A DNA stretch of 64,000 bases from Streptomyces triticisoli (lineage in GTDB: Bacteria > Actinomycetota > Actinomycetes > Streptomycetales > Streptomycetaceae). The position numbers and the translations under genes were made by a program. Of this stretch, positions 40,929 to 51,106 are shown piece after piece. The notes beneath the pieces were generated by a model. That model was not told the origin of the DNA, made no database searches, and saw only the letters and a list, made by a program, of their open reading frames with translations. The stretch covers positions 56,087-120,086 of the forward strand of contig NZ_QFDQ01000003.1 in the NCBI RefSeq assembly GCF_003270085.1, in the 5' to 3' direction. Position 1 is the first letter of the stretch. Every line of letters begins with the position of its first letter.

Positions 40929-41506
40929 GGTCGACGTGGCCCTTCCGTGTGTGCGTCCCCGGAGTCGGGAGAGCCCAGTGTGATGGCCCGGACGGCCGGG
41001 ACGTACGAAACGGCCGGGAAATCACCCGTGGGAATGATCAGTACCGGGCCGCGGGTGCCGCTGTCGTCGCCTTCGGCTCAGGCACTCCGCGCCCGCCCGG
41101 CTCGCCGAGCGCCCTCGCGGTGTCCGCAGGGTCCGCCGCTGCTTTCGCTCCCGGGCCCAGCGCGATGATCAGCGGCCTCGGTTTGGCCTATGCCCCCTCC
41201 GGGGTACTCTCTACGGCCCGATTGGCCAGCGCCCTGCCCGCTGTGGCAGACTGTCCGAGTTGCTCGGTCGAGTGTTGATGTCGCGCGCCTCCCGCCGGGA
41301 GGACCGGAAGCGAGTCCCACGGTACTCGTCGCCCTAACTGCCTCACGGCAGCGCTGGGGCGGACGTACGGGAATCTTCCGGGAAGCGTGGGCGCGGCGCC
41401 GACCAGGCGCCCGGTGGGTCTTCAGCCCCCGGCTCGCGGTTCTGGTGGGCCGTGCACAATCCTGCAGGGATGTTCGAAACAAGGGACATCTGTGTCAGTG
41501 GGAGTG
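40929..41506. other. Intergenic region upstream of the S10 operon
   Basis: About 580 bp between the divergent ATPase-nuclease gene and the S10 operon leader. A direct repeat ACGGCCGGGA is present near 40993 and 41009. No gene is convincing. The rpsJ promoter should lie here, but no clear -35/-10 pair was found. Confidence 0.5.
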
Positions 41507-41531
41507 CGACACGCCCGACCGCGTGGGTCGG
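41507..41531 (+). promoter_or_regulatory. Leader motif shared by rpsL and rpsJ mRNAs (copy 2)
   Basis: A 25-nt segment with CCGACCGCGTGGGTCGG that differs from the rpsL leader copy (16607-16631) at one base, outside the stem. The hairpin is CCGACC 41515-41520 with GGTCGG 41526-41531. It ends 60 nt before the rpsJ start. Both copies are preceded by GTGGGAGT. Confidence 0.7.
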
Positions 41532-41591
41532 AGAAAAGCAAGAAAACACCGGGCTCCAGAGCGTATGGAGAGACAGGACTGCTGAGTAGCC

Positions 41592-41900
41592 ATGGCGGGA
41601 CAGAAGATCCGCATCCGGCTCAAGGCCTACGACCACGAGGTCATCGACTCCTCGGCGAAGAAGATCGTCGAGACGGTGACCCGTACTGGTGCGTCGGTCG
41701 CGGGCCCGGTGCCGCTGCCCACTGAGAAGAACGTGTACTGCGTCATCAAGTCGCCGCACAAGTACAAGGACTCGCGCGAGCACTTCGAGATGCGCACCCA
41801 CAAGCGCCTGATCGACATCCTCGACCCGACCCCCAAGACCGTTGACTCTCTGATGCGACTCGACCTCCCGGCCGGTGTCGACATCGAGATCAAGCTCTGA
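41592..41900 (+). CDS. rpsJ: 30S ribosomal protein S10 (uS10)
   Basis: S10 is in the 30S head and, as NusE, joins NusG and NusB in transcription-translation coupling. It is 102 residues, [20 protein letters not shown]..., with the conserved [21 protein letters not shown] loop and the C-terminal DIEIKL. It is the first gene of the S10 cluster; its ribosome site is weak. rplC starts 18 nt downstream. Confidence 0.99.
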   Translation: MAGQKIRIRLKAYDHEVIDSSAKKIVETVTRTGASVAGPVPLPTEKNVYCVIKSPHKYKDSREHFEMRTHKRLIDILDPTPKTVDSLMRLDLPAGVDIEIKL

Positions 41901-41918
41901 GGCGCGGTGATCTGAGAG

Positions 41919-42563
41919 ATGACCAAGCAGATCAAGGGCATCCTGGGCGAGAAGCTCGGCATGACGCAGGTCTGGGACGAGAACAACCGTGTCGTCCCGG
42001 TCACCGTCGTCAAGGCCGGACCGAACGTCGTCACCCAGGTCCGTACGAACGATGTCGACGGCTACGAGTCCGTCCAGCTCGCCTTCGGCGAGATCGACCC
42101 GCGCAAGGTGAACAAGCCCCTCAAGGGTCACTTCGCGAAGGCCGACGTCACCCCCCGCCGCCACCTCGTCGAGCTCCGCACCGCGGACGCCGCCGAGTAC
42201 ACCCTCGGCCAGGAGGTCACCGCCGAGGTGTTCGAGGCGGGCGTCAAGGTCGACGTCACCGGCACGAGCAAGGGCAAGGGCTTCGCCGGCGTCATGAAGC
42301 GCCACAACTTCAGTGGCAACAACGCCTCGCACGGTGCCAAGCGCGTGCACCGCACGCCCGGCTCCATCGGTGGCTGCGCCACCCCGGGTCGTGTGTTCAA
42401 GGGCCAGCGCATGGCGGGCCGTATGGGCAACGAGCGGGTCACCACCCAGAACCTGACCGTCCACGCCGTTGACGCGGAGAAGGGTCTGCTGCTCATCAAG
42501 GGCGCGGTTCCCGGTCCGAACGGCGGCCTCGTCCTGGTCCGCACCGCGGCCAAGGGGGCCTGA
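41919..42563 (+). CDS. rplC: 50S ribosomal protein L3 (uL3)
   Basis: L3 is an early-assembly protein whose extension reaches the peptidyl-transferase centre. It is 214 residues and begins [20 protein letters not shown]. The central loop GTGKGKGFAG-like and [18 protein letters not shown] segment and the [20 protein letters not shown]-terminal strands are intact. It is 8 nt before rplD. Confidence 0.99.
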   Translation: MTKQIKGILGEKLGMTQVWDENNRVVPVTVVKAGPNVVTQVRTNDVDGYESVQLAFGEIDPRKVNKPLKGHFAKADVTPRRHLVELRTADAAEYTLGQEVTAEVFEAGVKVDVTGTSKGKGFAGVMKRHNFSGNNASHGAKRVHRTPGSIGGCATPGRVFKGQRMAGRMGNERVTTQNLTVHAVDAEKGLLLIKGAVPGPNGGLVLVRTAAKGA

Positions 42564-42571
42564 GGTAACCG

Positions 42572-43231
42572 ATGAGCACTGTTGACATCCTTTCGCCGGC
42601 CGGCGAGAAGGCCGGTAGCGTCGAGCTCCCCGCGGAGATCTTCGGCGTCGAGAAGGTCAGCATCCCGCTGATCCACCAGGTCGTCGTCGCGCAGCTGGCC
42701 GCCGCCCGTCAGGGCACCCACAAGACCAAGACCCGTGGCGAGGTCCGCGGCGGTGGCCGCAAGCCGTACCGCCAGAAGGGCACCGGCCGCGCCCGTCAGG
42801 GCTCGATCCGCGCGCCGCAGTTCGCCGGCGGTGGCATCGTCCACGGCCCGCAGCCGCGCGACTACTCGCAGCGGACCCCGAAGAAGATGAAGGCCGCGGC
42901 CCTGCGCCACGCCCTCACCGACCGGGCCCGCCACGACCGCATTCACGTCGTCACCGGCGTGATCGAGGGCGAGACCCCCTCCACGAAGGCCGCCAAGTCG
43001 CTGTTCGGCAAGATCTCGGAGCGCAAGAACCTGCTCCTGGTCGTCGACCGCTCCGACGAGGCCGCGTGGCTGTCCGCCCGCAACCTGCCCCAGGTCCACA
43101 TCCTGGAGCCGGGCCAGCTGAACACGTACGACGTTCTCGTCTCGGACGACGTGGTCTTCACCAAGGCCGCTTTCGAGTCCTTCGTCGCCGGCCCGAACAA
43201 GGCCAACGACAACGAAGGGAGCGAGGCCTGA
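42572..43231 (+). CDS. rplD: 50S ribosomal protein L4 (uL4)
   Basis: L4 lines the exit tunnel constriction with L22. It is 219 residues, with the tunnel loop [20 protein letters not shown]. In E. coli L4 represses the S10 operon; that mechanism is not visible here. Its stop overlaps the rplW start (TGATG). Confidence 0.99.
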   Translation: MSTVDILSPAGEKAGSVELPAEIFGVEKVSIPLIHQVVVAQLAAARQGTHKTKTRGEVRGGGRKPYRQKGTGRARQGSIRAPQFAGGGIVHGPQPRDYSQRTPKKMKAAALRHALTDRARHDRIHVVTGVIEGETPSTKAAKSLFGKISERKNLLLVVDRSDEAAWLSARNLPQVHILEPGQLNTYDVLVSDDVVFTKAAFESFVAGPNKANDNEGSEA

Positions 43232-43650
43232 TGGCTACGCGTCACCCGAGCATCGCCTCCAAGGCGGCCAAGGCCGCCAAGGCCGCGCGTGTCGCCAAGG
43301 CACGCCGCCACGCCGCCGAGGGCAAGAACACGGTCGAGACCCCGCTGAGCAAGTCGTACACGGACCCCCGTGACGTCCTGGTCAAGCCGGTCGTCTCGGA
43401 GAAGAGCTACGCGCTCCTCGACGAGAACAAGTACACGTTCGTCGTCGACACGCGTGCCAACAAGACCCAGATCAAGCAGGCCGTCCAGGCGGTCTTCGAG
43501 GTCAAGGTCACCGGGGTCAACACGATCAACCGCCAGGGCAAGCGCAAGCGGACCAAGACCGGTTTCGGCCAGCGTTCCGCGACCAAGCGCGCGATCGTGA
43601 CCCTCGCCGAGGGCGACCGCATCGACATCTTCGGCGGTCCGACCGCCTGA
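43231..43650 (+). CDS. rplW: 50S ribosomal protein L23 (uL23)
   Basis: L23 sits at the tunnel exit and docks trigger factor and SRP. It is 139 residues, longer than the roughly 100-residue family norm because of an Ala/Lys-rich N-terminal extension ([20 protein letters not shown]), a common feature of actinobacterial L23. The core [20 protein letters not shown] is intact. It overlaps rplD by 1 nt. Confidence 0.98.
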   Translation: MATRHPSIASKAAKAAKAARVAKARRHAAEGKNTVETPLSKSYTDPRDVLVKPVVSEKSYALLDENKYTFVVDTRANKTQIKQAVQAVFEVKVTGVNTINRQGKRKRTKTGFGQRSATKRAIVTLAEGDRIDIFGGPTA

Positions 43651-43703
43651 CGGCGGTTCGGAGCGTCCAGATAGTCCGGATCATTTCCGAGGACTGAGAG
43701 ACA

Positions 43704-44540
43704 ATGGGTATCCGCAAGTACAAGCCGACGACTCCTGGCCGTCGTGGCGCCAGCGTCGCCGACTTCGTCGAGATCACGCGGTCCACGCCGGAGAAGTCGC
43801 TGGTCCGTCCCCTGCACAGCAAGGGCGGCCGTAACAATTCCGGTCGTGTGACCGTCCGCCACCAGGGCGGTGGCCACAAGCGCGCCTACCGCGTGATCGA
43901 CTTCCGTCGTCACGACAAGGACGGCGTGCCGGCGAAGGTCGCGCACATCGAGTACGACCCCAACCGCACCGCGCACATCGCGCTGCTGCACTACGCCGAC
44001 GGCGAGAAGCGCTACATCATCGCGCCGCGCGGCCTGCACCAGGGCGACCGCGTCGAGAACGGTCCCGGGGCCGACATCAAGCCGGGCAACAACATGGCCC
44101 TGCGTAACATGCCGGTCGGTACCACGATCCACGCGATCGAGCTCCGCCCCGGCGGCGGCGCCAAGATCGCCCGTTCCGCCGGTGCCTCCGTGCAGCTGCT
44201 CGCGAAGGAGGGCTCCTACGCCCACCTGCGCATGCCGTCCGGTGAGATCCGCCTGGTCGACGTCCGCTGCCGCGCCACCATCGGTGAGGTCGGCAACGCC
44301 GAGCAGTCCAACATCAGCTGGGGCAAGGCCGGCCGCAAGCGCTGGCTGGGCATCCGCCCGTCCGTTCGTGGTGTGGCGATGAACCCGGTTGACCACCCCC
44401 ACGGTGGTGGTGAGGGCAAGACCTCGGGTGGCCGTCACCCGGTCAGCCCCTGGGGTCAGAAGGAAGGTCGTACTCGTGCTCCCAAGAAGGCGAGCAACAA
44501 GTACATCGTCCGCCGCCGCAAGACGAACAAGAAGCGCTAA
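43704..44540 (+). CDS. rplB: 50S ribosomal protein L2 (uL2)
   Basis: L2 is essential for subunit joining and peptidyl-transferase function. It is 278 residues with [20 protein letters not shown], which carries the conserved active-site-proximal His. It is 53 nt after rplW and 12 nt before rpsS. Confidence 0.99.
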   Translation: MGIRKYKPTTPGRRGASVADFVEITRSTPEKSLVRPLHSKGGRNNSGRVTVRHQGGGHKRAYRVIDFRRHDKDGVPAKVAHIEYDPNRTAHIALLHYADGEKRYIIAPRGLHQGDRVENGPGADIKPGNNMALRNMPVGTTIHAIELRPGGGAKIARSAGASVQLLAKEGSYAHLRMPSGEIRLVDVRCRATIGEVGNAEQSNISWGKAGRKRWLGIRPSVRGVAMNPVDHPHGGGEGKTSGGRHPVSPWGQKEGRTRAPKKASNKYIVRRRKTNKKR

Positions 44541-44552
44541 GGACGGGTTGAG

Positions 44553-44834
44553 ATGCCTCGTAGCTTGAAGAAGGGGCCCTTCGTCGACGACCACCTGATC
44601 AAGAAGGTGGACTCGCAGAACGAAGCCGGCACCAAGAACGTCGTCAAGACCTGGTCCCGTCGCTCGATGATCGTGCCGGCCATGCTCGGCCACACGATCG
44701 CGGTGCACAACGGCAAGACCCACATCCCGGTGTTCGTCACCGAGTCGATGGTCGGCCACAAGCTCGGCGAGTTCGCGCCGACCCGCACCTTCCGGGGCCA
44801 CGTCAAGGACGACCGGAAGTCGAAGCGCCGCTAA
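44553..44834 (+). CDS. rpsS: 30S ribosomal protein S19 (uS19)
   Basis: S19 is in the 30S head and pairs with S13 in the A-site finger bridge. It is 93 residues beginning [20 protein letters not shown], with the family motif [16 protein letters not shown]. It sits between rplB and rplV as in all S10 clusters. Confidence 0.99.
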   Translation: MPRSLKKGPFVDDHLIKKVDSQNEAGTKNVVKTWSRRSMIVPAMLGHTIAVHNGKTHIPVFVTESMVGHKLGEFAPTRTFRGHVKDDRKSKRR

Positions 44835-44875
44835 GCGGATCGCATTCAGACACGTAAGTAACTGAAGGGACAACC

Positions 44876-45223
44876 ATGGAAGCCAGGGCCCAGGCGCGGT
44901 ACATCCGCGTCACGCCCATGAAGGCCCGCCGCGTGGTGGACCTCATCCGTGGCATGGACGCCACGGAGGCCCAGGCCGTCCTGCGATTCGCCCCGCAGGC
45001 AGCCTCCGTGCCGGTCGGCAAGGTGCTGGACAGCGCCATCGCCAACGCCGCGCACAACTACGACCACACCGACGCCGACAGCCTCTTCATCTCCGAGGCG
45101 TACGTCGACGAGGGCCCGACCCTGAAGCGGTTCCGTCCGCGCGCCCAGGGCCGTGCCTACCGGATCCGCAAGCGGACCAGCCACATCACCGTGGTCGTCA
45201 GCAGCAAGGAAGGAACCCGGTAA
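44876..45223 (+). CDS. rplV: 50S ribosomal protein L22 (uL22)
   Basis: L22 forms the tunnel constriction with L4 and is a site of macrolide-resistance changes. It is 115 residues, starting [20 protein letters not shown], with the hairpin loop [20 protein letters not shown]. Its stop overlaps the rpsC start by one base. Confidence 0.99.
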   Translation: MEARAQARYIRVTPMKARRVVDLIRGMDATEAQAVLRFAPQAASVPVGKVLDSAIANAAHNYDHTDADSLFISEAYVDEGPTLKRFRPRAQGRAYRIRKRTSHITVVVSSKEGTR

Positions 45224-46053
45224 TGGGCCAGAAGGTAAACCCGCATGGGTTCCGGCTCGGTGTCACGACCGACTTCAAGTCGCGTTGGTACGCCGACAAG
45301 CTGTACAAGGACTACGTCAAGGAAGACGTCGCCATCCGTCGGATGATGACGTCCGGCATGGAGCGCGCCGGTATCTCCAAGGTGGAGATCGAGCGCACCC
45401 GTGACCGCGTCCGCGTGGACATCCACACCGCGCGTCCGGGCATCGTCATCGGCCGCCGTGGCGCCGAGGCCGACCGCATCCGCGGCGACCTCGAGAAGCT
45501 CACGGGCAAGCAGGTCCAGCTGAACATCCTCGAGGTCAAGAACCCCGAGACCGACGCTCAGCTGGTGGCCCAGGCCGTTGCCGAGCAGCTGTCCTCCCGC
45601 GTCTCCTTCCGCCGTGCCATGCGCAAGAGCATGCAGTCGGCGATGAAGGCCGGCGCCAAGGGCATCAAGATCCAGTGCGGTGGCCGCCTCGGCGGCGCCG
45701 AGATGTCCCGCTCGGAGTTCTACCGCGAGGGCCGCGTGCCCCTGCACACGCTCCGCGCGAACGTGGATTACGGCTTCTTCGAGGCCAAGACGACCTTCGG
45801 CCGCATCGGTGTGAAGGTCTGGATCTACAAGGGCGACGTCAAGAACATCGCCGAGGTCCGCGCCGAGAACGCCGCCGCCCGTGCGGGCAACCGCCCGGCC
45901 CGTGGTGGCGCCGACCGCCCGGCCCGTGGTGGCCGCGGTGGCGAGCGGCGCGGTCGCAGGCCGCAGCAGCAGTCGGCTCCGGCCGCCGAGGCCCCCAAGG
46001 CCGAGGCTCCGGCCACTGCGGCTCCGGCTGAGAGCACCGGAACGGAGGCCTGA
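45223..46053 (+). CDS. rpsC: 30S ribosomal protein S3 (uS3)
   Basis: S3 lies at the mRNA entry channel and has helicase-related function. It is 276 residues: KH domain with the GRRG-type loop ([16 protein letters not shown]), C-terminal domain with IKVWIYKGD, then a 60-residue disordered tail rich in Arg/Gly ([19 protein letters not shown]) and Ala/Pro. Such tails are typical of Streptomyces S3. rplP starts 5 nt after the stop. Confidence 0.99.
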   Translation: MGQKVNPHGFRLGVTTDFKSRWYADKLYKDYVKEDVAIRRMMTSGMERAGISKVEIERTRDRVRVDIHTARPGIVIGRRGAEADRIRGDLEKLTGKQVQLNILEVKNPETDAQLVAQAVAEQLSSRVSFRRAMRKSMQSAMKAGAKGIKIQCGGRLGGAEMSRSEFYREGRVPLHTLRANVDYGFFEAKTTFGRIGVKVWIYKGDVKNIAEVRAENAAARAGNRPARGGADRPARGGRGGERRGRRPQQQSAPAAEAPKAEAPATAAPAESTGTEA

Positions 46054-46058
46054 CCGAC

Positions 46059-46478
46059 ATGCTGATCCCCCGTAGGGTCAAGCACCGCAAGCAGCACCAC
46101 CCGACGCGCAGTGGTATGTCCAAGGGTGGCACGCAGGTTGCGTTCGGCGAGTACGGCATCCAGGCGGTGACCCCGGCCTATGTGACGAACCGCCAGATCG
46201 AGGCGGCTCGTATCGCCATGACCCGTCACATCAAGCGTGGCGGCAAGGTCTGGATCAACATCTACCCGGACCGCCCGCTGACCAAGAAGCCCGCCGAGAC
46301 CCGCATGGGTTCCGGTAAGGGTTCGCCGGAGTGGTGGGTCGCGAACGTCAAGCCCGGTCGCGTGATGTTCGAGCTGTCCTACCCGAACGAGAAGATCGCC
46401 CGTGAGGCGCTGACCCGTGCGGCCCACAAGCTGCCGATGAAGTGCCGGATCGTCAAGCGCGAGGCAGGTGAAGCGTGA
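46059..46478 (+). CDS. rplP: 50S ribosomal protein L16 (uL16)
   Basis: L16 organises the A-site region of 23S rRNA. It is 139 residues beginning [20 protein letters not shown], with [20 protein letters not shown] and [11 protein letters not shown]. It overlaps rpmC by one base. Confidence 0.99.
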   Translation: MLIPRRVKHRKQHHPTRSGMSKGGTQVAFGEYGIQAVTPAYVTNRQIEAARIAMTRHIKRGGKVWINIYPDRPLTKKPAETRMGSGKGSPEWWVANVKPGRVMFELSYPNEKIAREALTRAAHKLPMKCRIVKREAGEA

Positions 46479-46702
46479 TGTCGGCCGGTACCAAGGCGTC
46501 CGAGCTGCGCGAGCTGGGCAACGAGGAGCTTCTGGGCAAGCTCCGCGAGGCCAAGGAAGAGCTGTTCAATCTCCGCTTCCAGGCGGCGACCGGGCAGCTC
46601 GAGAACCACGGCCGTCTGAAGGCGGTCCGCAAGGACATCGCGCGGATCTACACCCTGATGCGCGAGCGTGAGCTGGGCATCGAAACGGTGGAGAACGCCT
46701 GA
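46478..46702 (+). CDS. rpmC: 50S ribosomal protein L29 (uL29)
   Basis: L29 sits near the tunnel exit beside L23. It is 74 residues from ATG 46478 ([13 protein letters not shown]); a GTG three bases earlier is in frame but would only add one residue. The helical hairpin ([40 protein letters not shown]) is intact. The stop overlaps the rpsQ start. Confidence 0.97.
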   Translation: MSAGTKASELRELGNEELLGKLREAKEELFNLRFQAATGQLENHGRLKAVRKDIARIYTLMRERELGIETVENA

Positions 46703-46983
46703 TGAGCGAGAGCAATGTGACTGAAAAGACCGAGCGCAACGCCCGCAAGACCCGTGAGGGCCTGGTCGTCAGCGACAAGATGGACAAGACCGTCGTCGTC
46801 GCCGTCGAGGACCGTGTGAAGCACGCGCTGTACGGCAAGGTCATCCGCCGTACCGAGAAGCTCAAGGCGCACGACGAGCAGAACGCTGCCGGCATCGGCG
46901 ACCGCGTCCTCCTGATGGAGACCCGGAGGCTGTCCGCCACCAAGCACTGGCGCATCGTCGAGATCCTCGAGAAGGCGAAGTAA
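46702..46983 (+). CDS. rpsQ: 30S ribosomal protein S17 (uS17)
   Basis: S17 is a primary 16S rRNA binder. It is 93 residues, OB-fold, with [20 protein letters not shown] and [20 protein letters not shown]. Its N-terminal 15 residues are a short polar extension. It is the last gene before an unusual 286-bp palindrome-rich gap that separates it from rplN. Confidence 0.98.
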   Translation: MSESNVTEKTERNARKTREGLVVSDKMDKTVVVAVEDRVKHALYGKVIRRTEKLKAHDEQNAAGIGDRVLLMETRRLSATKHWRIVEILEKAK

Positions 46984-47269
46984 GAAGCGGGGGCCCAGCC
47001 CCCGCTGACCCCGCCAGGGGCTTCCCGCCCCTGGCACCCCACCGGGGCTCTGCCCCGGTCGGCTCCGGCCGCATCCGGCGGCGGACCCGCGAGGCAACGA
47101 GTGGGATCCCGCCGGACGGCCGGAGCCGGCCCGGGGCGCTCGCCCCGGCGGCGAGGGTCCATGCCTTCAGAGGTACAAGTAATTTCTGCGGGAGTGACCC
47201 GCAGGCCAGTTCCGCCAGGCTCTCCGGGCAGGTACCCGGAGGGAACCGGCAGACGATCAGGAGATAGAC
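46984..47269. repeat. Palindrome-rich insertion-like spacer between rpsQ and rplN
   Basis: Five hairpins follow one another. Stem 46987-46994/46998-47005 (GCGGGGGC/GCCCCCGC). Stem 47013-47021/47027-47035 (GCCAGGGGC/GCCCCTGGC). Stem 47041-47048/47052-47059 (ACCGGGGC/GCCCCGGT). A long stem 47061-47081/47110-47128 with a 2-nt bulge. Stem near 47131-47148 (CCGGGGCG/CGCCCCGG). No gene fits. The sequence resembles GC-rich palindromic repeats dispersed in Streptomyces intergenic DNA. A normal GGAG ribosome site for rplN follows at 47260. Confidence 0.85.
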
Positions 47270-47638
47270 GTGATCCAGCAGGAGTCGCGACTGCGTGTCG
47301 CCGACAACACGGGGGCGAAGGAAATCCTTTGCATCCGTGTGCTCGGCGGCTCCGGTCGCCGCTACGCGGGCATCGGTGACGTCATCGTCGCCACCGTCAA
47401 GGACGCGATCCCCGGTGGCAACGTGAAGAAGGGTGACGTCGTCAAGGCGGTCATCGTTCGCACCGTCAAGGAGCGCCGCCGTCCGGACGGCTCGTACATC
47501 CGCTTCGACGAGAACGCCGCCGTCATCCTCAAGAACGACGGCGACCCTCGTGGCACCCGTATCTTCGGCCCGGTCGGCCGTGAGCTGCGCGAGAAGAAGT
47601 TCATGAAGATCATCTCCCTCGCGCCGGAGGTGCTGTGA
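47270..47638 (+). CDS. rplN: 50S ribosomal protein L14 (uL14)
   Basis: L14 forms part of the intersubunit bridge and binds the silencing factor RsfS. It is 122 residues from GTG 47270, [20 protein letters not shown]..., with [20 protein letters not shown] at the C-terminus. AGGAG is at 47258-47262. It is the first gene after the palindromic spacer. Confidence 0.99.
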   Translation: MIQQESRLRVADNTGAKEILCIRVLGGSGRRYAGIGDVIVATVKDAIPGGNVKKGDVVKAVIVRTVKERRRPDGSYIRFDENAAVILKNDGDPRGTRIFGPVGRELREKKFMKIISLAPEVL

Positions 47639-47640
47639 GC

Positions 47641-47964
47641 ATGAAGATCAAGAAGGGCGACCTGGTCCAGGTCATCACCGGCAAGGACAAGGGCAAGCAG
47701 GGCAAGGTCATCGCCGCTTACCCGCGCGATGAGCGTGTCCTGGTCGAGGGTGTCAACCGGGTCAAGAAGCACACCAAGGCCGGTCCGACCGCCCGCGGTT
47801 CCCAGGCCGGCGGCATCGTCACCACCGAGGCGCCGATCCACGTCTCCAACGTCCAGCTGGTCGTGGAGAAGGACGGCAAGAAGGTCGTGACCCGCGTCGG
47901 TTACCGCTTCGACGACAACGGCAACAAGATCCGCGTTGCCAAGCGGACGGGTGAGGACATCTGA
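47641..47964 (+). CDS. rplX: 50S ribosomal protein L24 (uL24)
   Basis: L24 is an assembly initiator with a KOW fold ([20 protein letters not shown]). It is 107 residues from ATG 47641; a GTG at 47635 overlapping the rplN stop would add Met-Ser and is an alternative. The C-terminal [15 protein letters not shown] end is present. The stop overlaps the rplE start. Confidence 0.97.
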   Translation: MKIKKGDLVQVITGKDKGKQGKVIAAYPRDERVLVEGVNRVKKHTKAGPTARGSQAGGIVTTEAPIHVSNVQLVVEKDGKKVVTRVGYRFDDNGNKIRVAKRTGEDI

Positions 47965-48521
47965 TGGCTACCACCACTGCCCCGCGTCTGAAGCAGAAGT
48001 ACCGCGAGGAGATCGCGGGCAAGCTGCGTGACGAGTTCAAGTACGAGAACGTCATGCAGGTTCCCGGCCTCGTCAAGATCGTGGTCAACATGGGTGTGGG
48101 CGACGCCGCCCGCGACTCCAAGCTGATCGAGGGCGCCATCCGCGACCTCACCACGATCACCGGCCAGAAGCCGGCGGTCACCAAGGCCCGCCGGTCCATC
48201 GCGCAGTTCAAGCTGCGTGAGGGCCAGCCGATCGGTGCCCACGTCACGCTCCGTGGCGACCGCATGTGGGAGTTCCTGGACCGCACCCTGTCGCTCGCGC
48301 TGCCGCGCATCCGCGACTTCCGCGGCCTGTCCCCCAAGCAGTTCGACGGCCGTGGCAACTACACCTTCGGTCTCACGGAGCAGGTCATGTTCCACGAGAT
48401 CGACCAGGACAAGATCGACCGCGTCCGGGGTATGGACATCACCGTGGTCACCACGGCGACCAACGACGAAGAGGGCCGCGCCCTTCTCCGTCACCTCGGC
48501 TTCCCCTTCAAGGAGGCGTAA
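47964..48521 (+). CDS. rplE: 50S ribosomal protein L5 (uL5)
   Basis: L5 binds 5S rRNA and contacts P-site tRNA. It is 185 residues with [40 protein letters not shown] and [27 protein letters not shown] near its end serves as the ribosome site of rpsN. Confidence 0.99.
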   Translation: MATTTAPRLKQKYREEIAGKLRDEFKYENVMQVPGLVKIVVNMGVGDAARDSKLIEGAIRDLTTITGQKPAVTKARRSIAQFKLREGQPIGAHVTLRGDRMWEFLDRTLSLALPRIRDFRGLSPKQFDGRGNYTFGLTEQVMFHEIDQDKIDRVRGMDITVVTTATNDEEGRALLRHLGFPFKEA

Positions 48522-48526
48522 GCGAG

Positions 48527-48712
48527 ATGGCGAAGAAGGCTCTCATCGCGAAGGCTGCTCGCAAGCCCAAGTTCCGTGTGCGTGGCTACACCCGCTGCCA
48601 GCGCTGCGGCCGTCCGCACTCCGTGTACCGCAAGTTCGGCCTGTGCCGCGTGTGCCTTCGTGAGATGGCTCACCGCGGCGAGCTGCCGGGCGTGACCAAG
48701 AGCTCCTGGTAA
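48527..48712 (+). CDS. rpsN: 30S ribosomal protein S14, zinc-binding type Z (uS14)
   Basis: S14 helps assemble the 30S head. This is the short zinc form: 61 residues with four Cys (CQRC and CRVC, about residues 24-43). Streptomyces usually carry a second, zinc-independent copy elsewhere under Zur control. ATG 48527 follows rplE by 5 nt. A 211-bp gap comes next. Confidence 0.98.
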   Translation: MAKKALIAKAARKPKFRVRGYTRCQRCGRPHSVYRKFGLCRVCLREMAHRGELPGVTKSSW

Positions 48713-48923
48713 TCCGGTAATTCCGGACTCCCAGGGCTCTCGGTAAGCAATGGGAACGGCAGGAGGCCCGCTCCGCATGGCTTAGGCTTGCGGGGTTGGG
48801 CACCTGCCGTGCCTAGACGACTTACTACGCCGTAGGTCCACCGCGCCGCACCCGTCCCGTCTCGGATCGGGGAGAGGGATGGCGCACCAGGAAACCCCGG
48901 CGAGAGAGGCCGAAGGCCAATTC
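48713..48923. other. rpsN-rpsH spacer
   Basis: 211 bp, unusually long inside an otherwise packed operon. A short inverted repeat sits at the start (AATCCGGTAATTCCGGA). Further on are GGGGAGAGGG and an in-frame ATG at 48879 that extends rpsH by 15 residues unlike S8. It may hold an internal promoter or a regulatory structure; none can be assigned with confidence. Confidence 0.45.
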
Positions 48924-49322
48924 ATGACCATGACTGATCCGATCGCAGACATGCTTACGCGTCTGCGGAACGCGAACTCGGCGTACCACGACTCCGTGTC
49001 GATGCCGGCGTCCAAGATCAAGTCTCACATCGCGGAGATCCTCCAGCAGGAGGGCTTCATCACGGGCTGGAAGACCGAGGACGCCGAGGTCGGCAAGAAC
49101 CTCGTCCTCGAGCTGAAGTACGGCCCGAACCGTGAGCGCTCCATCGCGGGCATCAAGCGGATCTCCAAGCCCGGTCTCCGGGTGTACGCGAAGTCCACCA
49201 ACCTGCCGAAGGTGCTCGGCGGCCTCGGCGTGGCGATCATCTCCACGTCCCACGGGCTCCTCACCGACAAGCAGGCCGGCAAGAAGGGCGTGGGTGGGGA
49301 AGTCCTCGCCTACGTCTGGTAG
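48924..49322 (+). CDS. rpsH: 30S ribosomal protein S8 (uS8)
   Basis: S8 is a core 16S rRNA binder and in E. coli represses the spc operon. It is 132 residues, [20 protein letters not shown]..., with the C-terminal [23 protein letters not shown] 48924 is preferred over the in-frame ATG at 48879 because it gives the family length and N-terminus. Confidence 0.98.
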   Translation: MTMTDPIADMLTRLRNANSAYHDSVSMPASKIKSHIAEILQQEGFITGWKTEDAEVGKNLVLELKYGPNRERSIAGIKRISKPGLRVYAKSTNLPKVLGGLGVAIISTSHGLLTDKQAGKKGVGGEVLAYVW

Positions 49323-49346
49323 CGGAAGGGAACGGAGGAAACAGCT

Positions 49347-49886
49347 ATGTCGCGCATCGGCAAGCTCCCCATCGCGGTTCCCGCCGGCGTGGACGTCACC
49401 ATCGACGGCCGCACGGTCTCGGTCAAGGGCCCCAAGGGCGAGCTGACCCACACCGTCGTCGAGCCGATCGGGATCGTCAAGGGCGAGGACGGCACCCTGC
49501 AGGTGACCCGTCCCGACGACGAGCGTCAGAACAAGGCCCTGCACGGCCTGTCCCGCACGCTGGTGGCGAACATGATCACCGGCGTGACCCAGGGTTACGT
49601 GAAGAAGCTCGAGATCAGCGGTGTCGGTTACCGCGTGCAGGCCAAGGGCTCGAACCTGGAGTTCGCGCTCGGCTACAGCCACCCGGTCACCGTCGAGGCG
49701 CCCGAGGGCATCACCTTCAAGGTGGAGACCCCGACCCGCTTCTCGGTCGAGGGCATCGACAAGCAGAAGGTCGGCGAGATCGCGGCCAACATCCGCAAGC
49801 TGCGCAAGCCCGACCCGTACAAGGCCAAGGGCGTCAAGTACGAGGGCGAAGTCATCCGCCGCAAGGTCGGAAAGGCGGGCAAGTAA
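49347..49886 (+). CDS. rplF: 50S ribosomal protein L6 (uL6)
   Basis: L6 supports the factor-binding site near the sarcin-ricin loop. It is 179 residues, [20 protein letters not shown]..., C-terminal motif [33 protein letters not shown] precedes it. rplR begins 3 nt after the stop. Confidence 0.99.
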   Translation: MSRIGKLPIAVPAGVDVTIDGRTVSVKGPKGELTHTVVEPIGIVKGEDGTLQVTRPDDERQNKALHGLSRTLVANMITGVTQGYVKKLEISGVGYRVQAKGSNLEFALGYSHPVTVEAPEGITFKVETPTRFSVEGIDKQKVGEIAANIRKLRKPDPYKAKGVKYEGEVIRRKVGKAGK

Positions 49887-49889
49887 GCC

Positions 49890-50273
49890 ATGGCATACGG
49901 GCAGAAGATCCTCAAGGGCGACGCCTACAAGCGCGCCGCGATCAAGCGCCGTCACATCCGGATCCGCAAGAAGGTGTCCGGTACGGCGGAGCGTCCCCGT
50001 CTGGTCGTGACCCGCTCCAACCGCCACATCGTGGCGCAGGTGATCGACGACCTCAAGGGCCACACCCTGGCGTCGGCGTCCACCCTGGACGGCTCGATCC
50101 GCGGTGGCGAGGGCGACAAGTCCGCGCAGGCCAAGCAGGTCGGCGCCCTGGTCGCCGAGCGTGCCAAGGCCGCCGGTGTCGAGGCTGTCGTGTTCGACCG
50201 TGGTGGCAACCAGTACGCCGGGCGCATCGCCGCCCTGGCGGACGCCGCCCGCGAAGCCGGCCTCAGGTTCTGA
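49890..50273 (+). CDS. rplR: 50S ribosomal protein L18 (uL18)
   Basis: L18 brings 5S rRNA into the 50S subunit. It is 127 residues: a basic N-terminus ([20 protein letters not shown]), then [20 protein letters not shown] and the C-terminal [14 protein letters not shown]. Co-transcribed with rplF and rpsE. Confidence 0.99.
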   Translation: MAYGQKILKGDAYKRAAIKRRHIRIRKKVSGTAERPRLVVTRSNRHIVAQVIDDLKGHTLASASTLDGSIRGGEGDKSAQAKQVGALVAERAKAAGVEAVVFDRGGNQYAGRIAALADAAREAGLRF

Positions 50274-50313
50274 GCCGGTTCCGAGCTAGCGGAAACAGAG
50301 AGAGGTAATTCCA

Positions 50314-50919
50314 ATGGCTGGACCCCAGCGCCGCGGTGGCGGTGCCGGTGGCGGCGAGCGGCGGGACCGGAGGGGCCGTGACGGCGGCGCAGCTGCCGCC
50401 GAGAAGACCGCGTACGTCGAGCGCGTCGTCGCGATCAACCGTGTCGCCAAGGTTGTGAAGGGTGGTCGTCGCTTCAGCTTCACCGCGCTGGTCGTGGTGG
50501 GCGACGGTGACGGCACCGTGGGTGTCGGATACGGCAAGGCCAAGGAGGTGCCGGCCGCCATCGCCAAGGGTGTGGAGGAGGCCAAGAAGCACTTCTTCAA
50601 GGTTCCCCGGATCCAGGGCACCATCCCGCACCCCATCCAGGGTGAGAAGGCTGCCGGCATCGTGCTGCTCAAGCCCGCCTCCCCGGGTACCGGCGTGATC
50701 GCCGGTGGTCCGGTGCGTGCCGTGCTCGAGTGCGCCGGTATCCACGACGTGCTGTCGAAGTCGCTCGGCTCCGACAACCAGATCAACATCGTGCACGCCA
50801 CCGTGGAGGCTCTCAAGGGCCTGCAGCGTCCCGAGGAGATCGCGGCCCGCCGTGGTCTGCCGCTGGAGGACGTGGCCCCCGCGGCCCTGCTGCGTGCGCG
50901 TGCCGGGGCGGGTGCGTAA
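50314..50919 (+). CDS. rpsE: 30S ribosomal protein S5 (uS5)
   Basis: S5 lines the mRNA entry and affects fidelity; its loop is the site of spectinomycin resistance. It is 201 residues with a Gly/Arg-rich N-terminal extension ([20 protein letters not shown]), the loop [20 protein letters not shown] and [19 protein letters not shown]. No resistance change is evident by eye. rpmD follows after 2 nt. Confidence 0.99.
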   Translation: MAGPQRRGGGAGGGERRDRRGRDGGAAAAEKTAYVERVVAINRVAKVVKGGRRFSFTALVVVGDGDGTVGVGYGKAKEVPAAIAKGVEEAKKHFFKVPRIQGTIPHPIQGEKAAGIVLLKPASPGTGVIAGGPVRAVLECAGIHDVLSKSLGSDNQINIVHATVEALKGLQRPEEIAARRGLPLEDVAPAALLRARAGAGA

Positions 50920-50921
50920 TC

Positions 50922-51104
50922 GTGGCGCAGCTCAAGATCACGCAGGTCAAGTCCTACATCGGCAGCAAGCAGAACCACCGTGACACCCTGCGTACGCTCG
51001 GGCTCAAGAAGCTCGGCGACGTGGTCGTCAAGGAGGACCGTCCCGAGTTCCGCGGCATGGTGCACACCGTCCGCCACCTCGTGACGGTCGAGGAGGTCGA
51101 CTGA
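50922..51104 (+). CDS. rpmD: 50S ribosomal protein L30 (uL30)
   Basis: A 60-residue L30 from GTG 50922: [20 protein letters not shown]..., [16 protein letters not shown] and the C-terminal [16 protein letters not shown]30 binds near 5S rRNA/domain II. It is tightly packed between rpsE and rplO (2 nt on each side). Confidence 0.98.
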   Translation: MAQLKITQVKSYIGSKQNHRDTLRTLGLKKLGDVVVKEDRPEFRGMVHTVRHLVTVEEVD

Positions 51105-51106
51105 TC

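Noticed and set aside
38641..41025. Reverse-strand frame longer than the ATPase-nuclease gene
   Set aside because: Most of it is Arg/Pro-rich shadow sequence; only its last 61 codons (38641-38826) look like a real gene.
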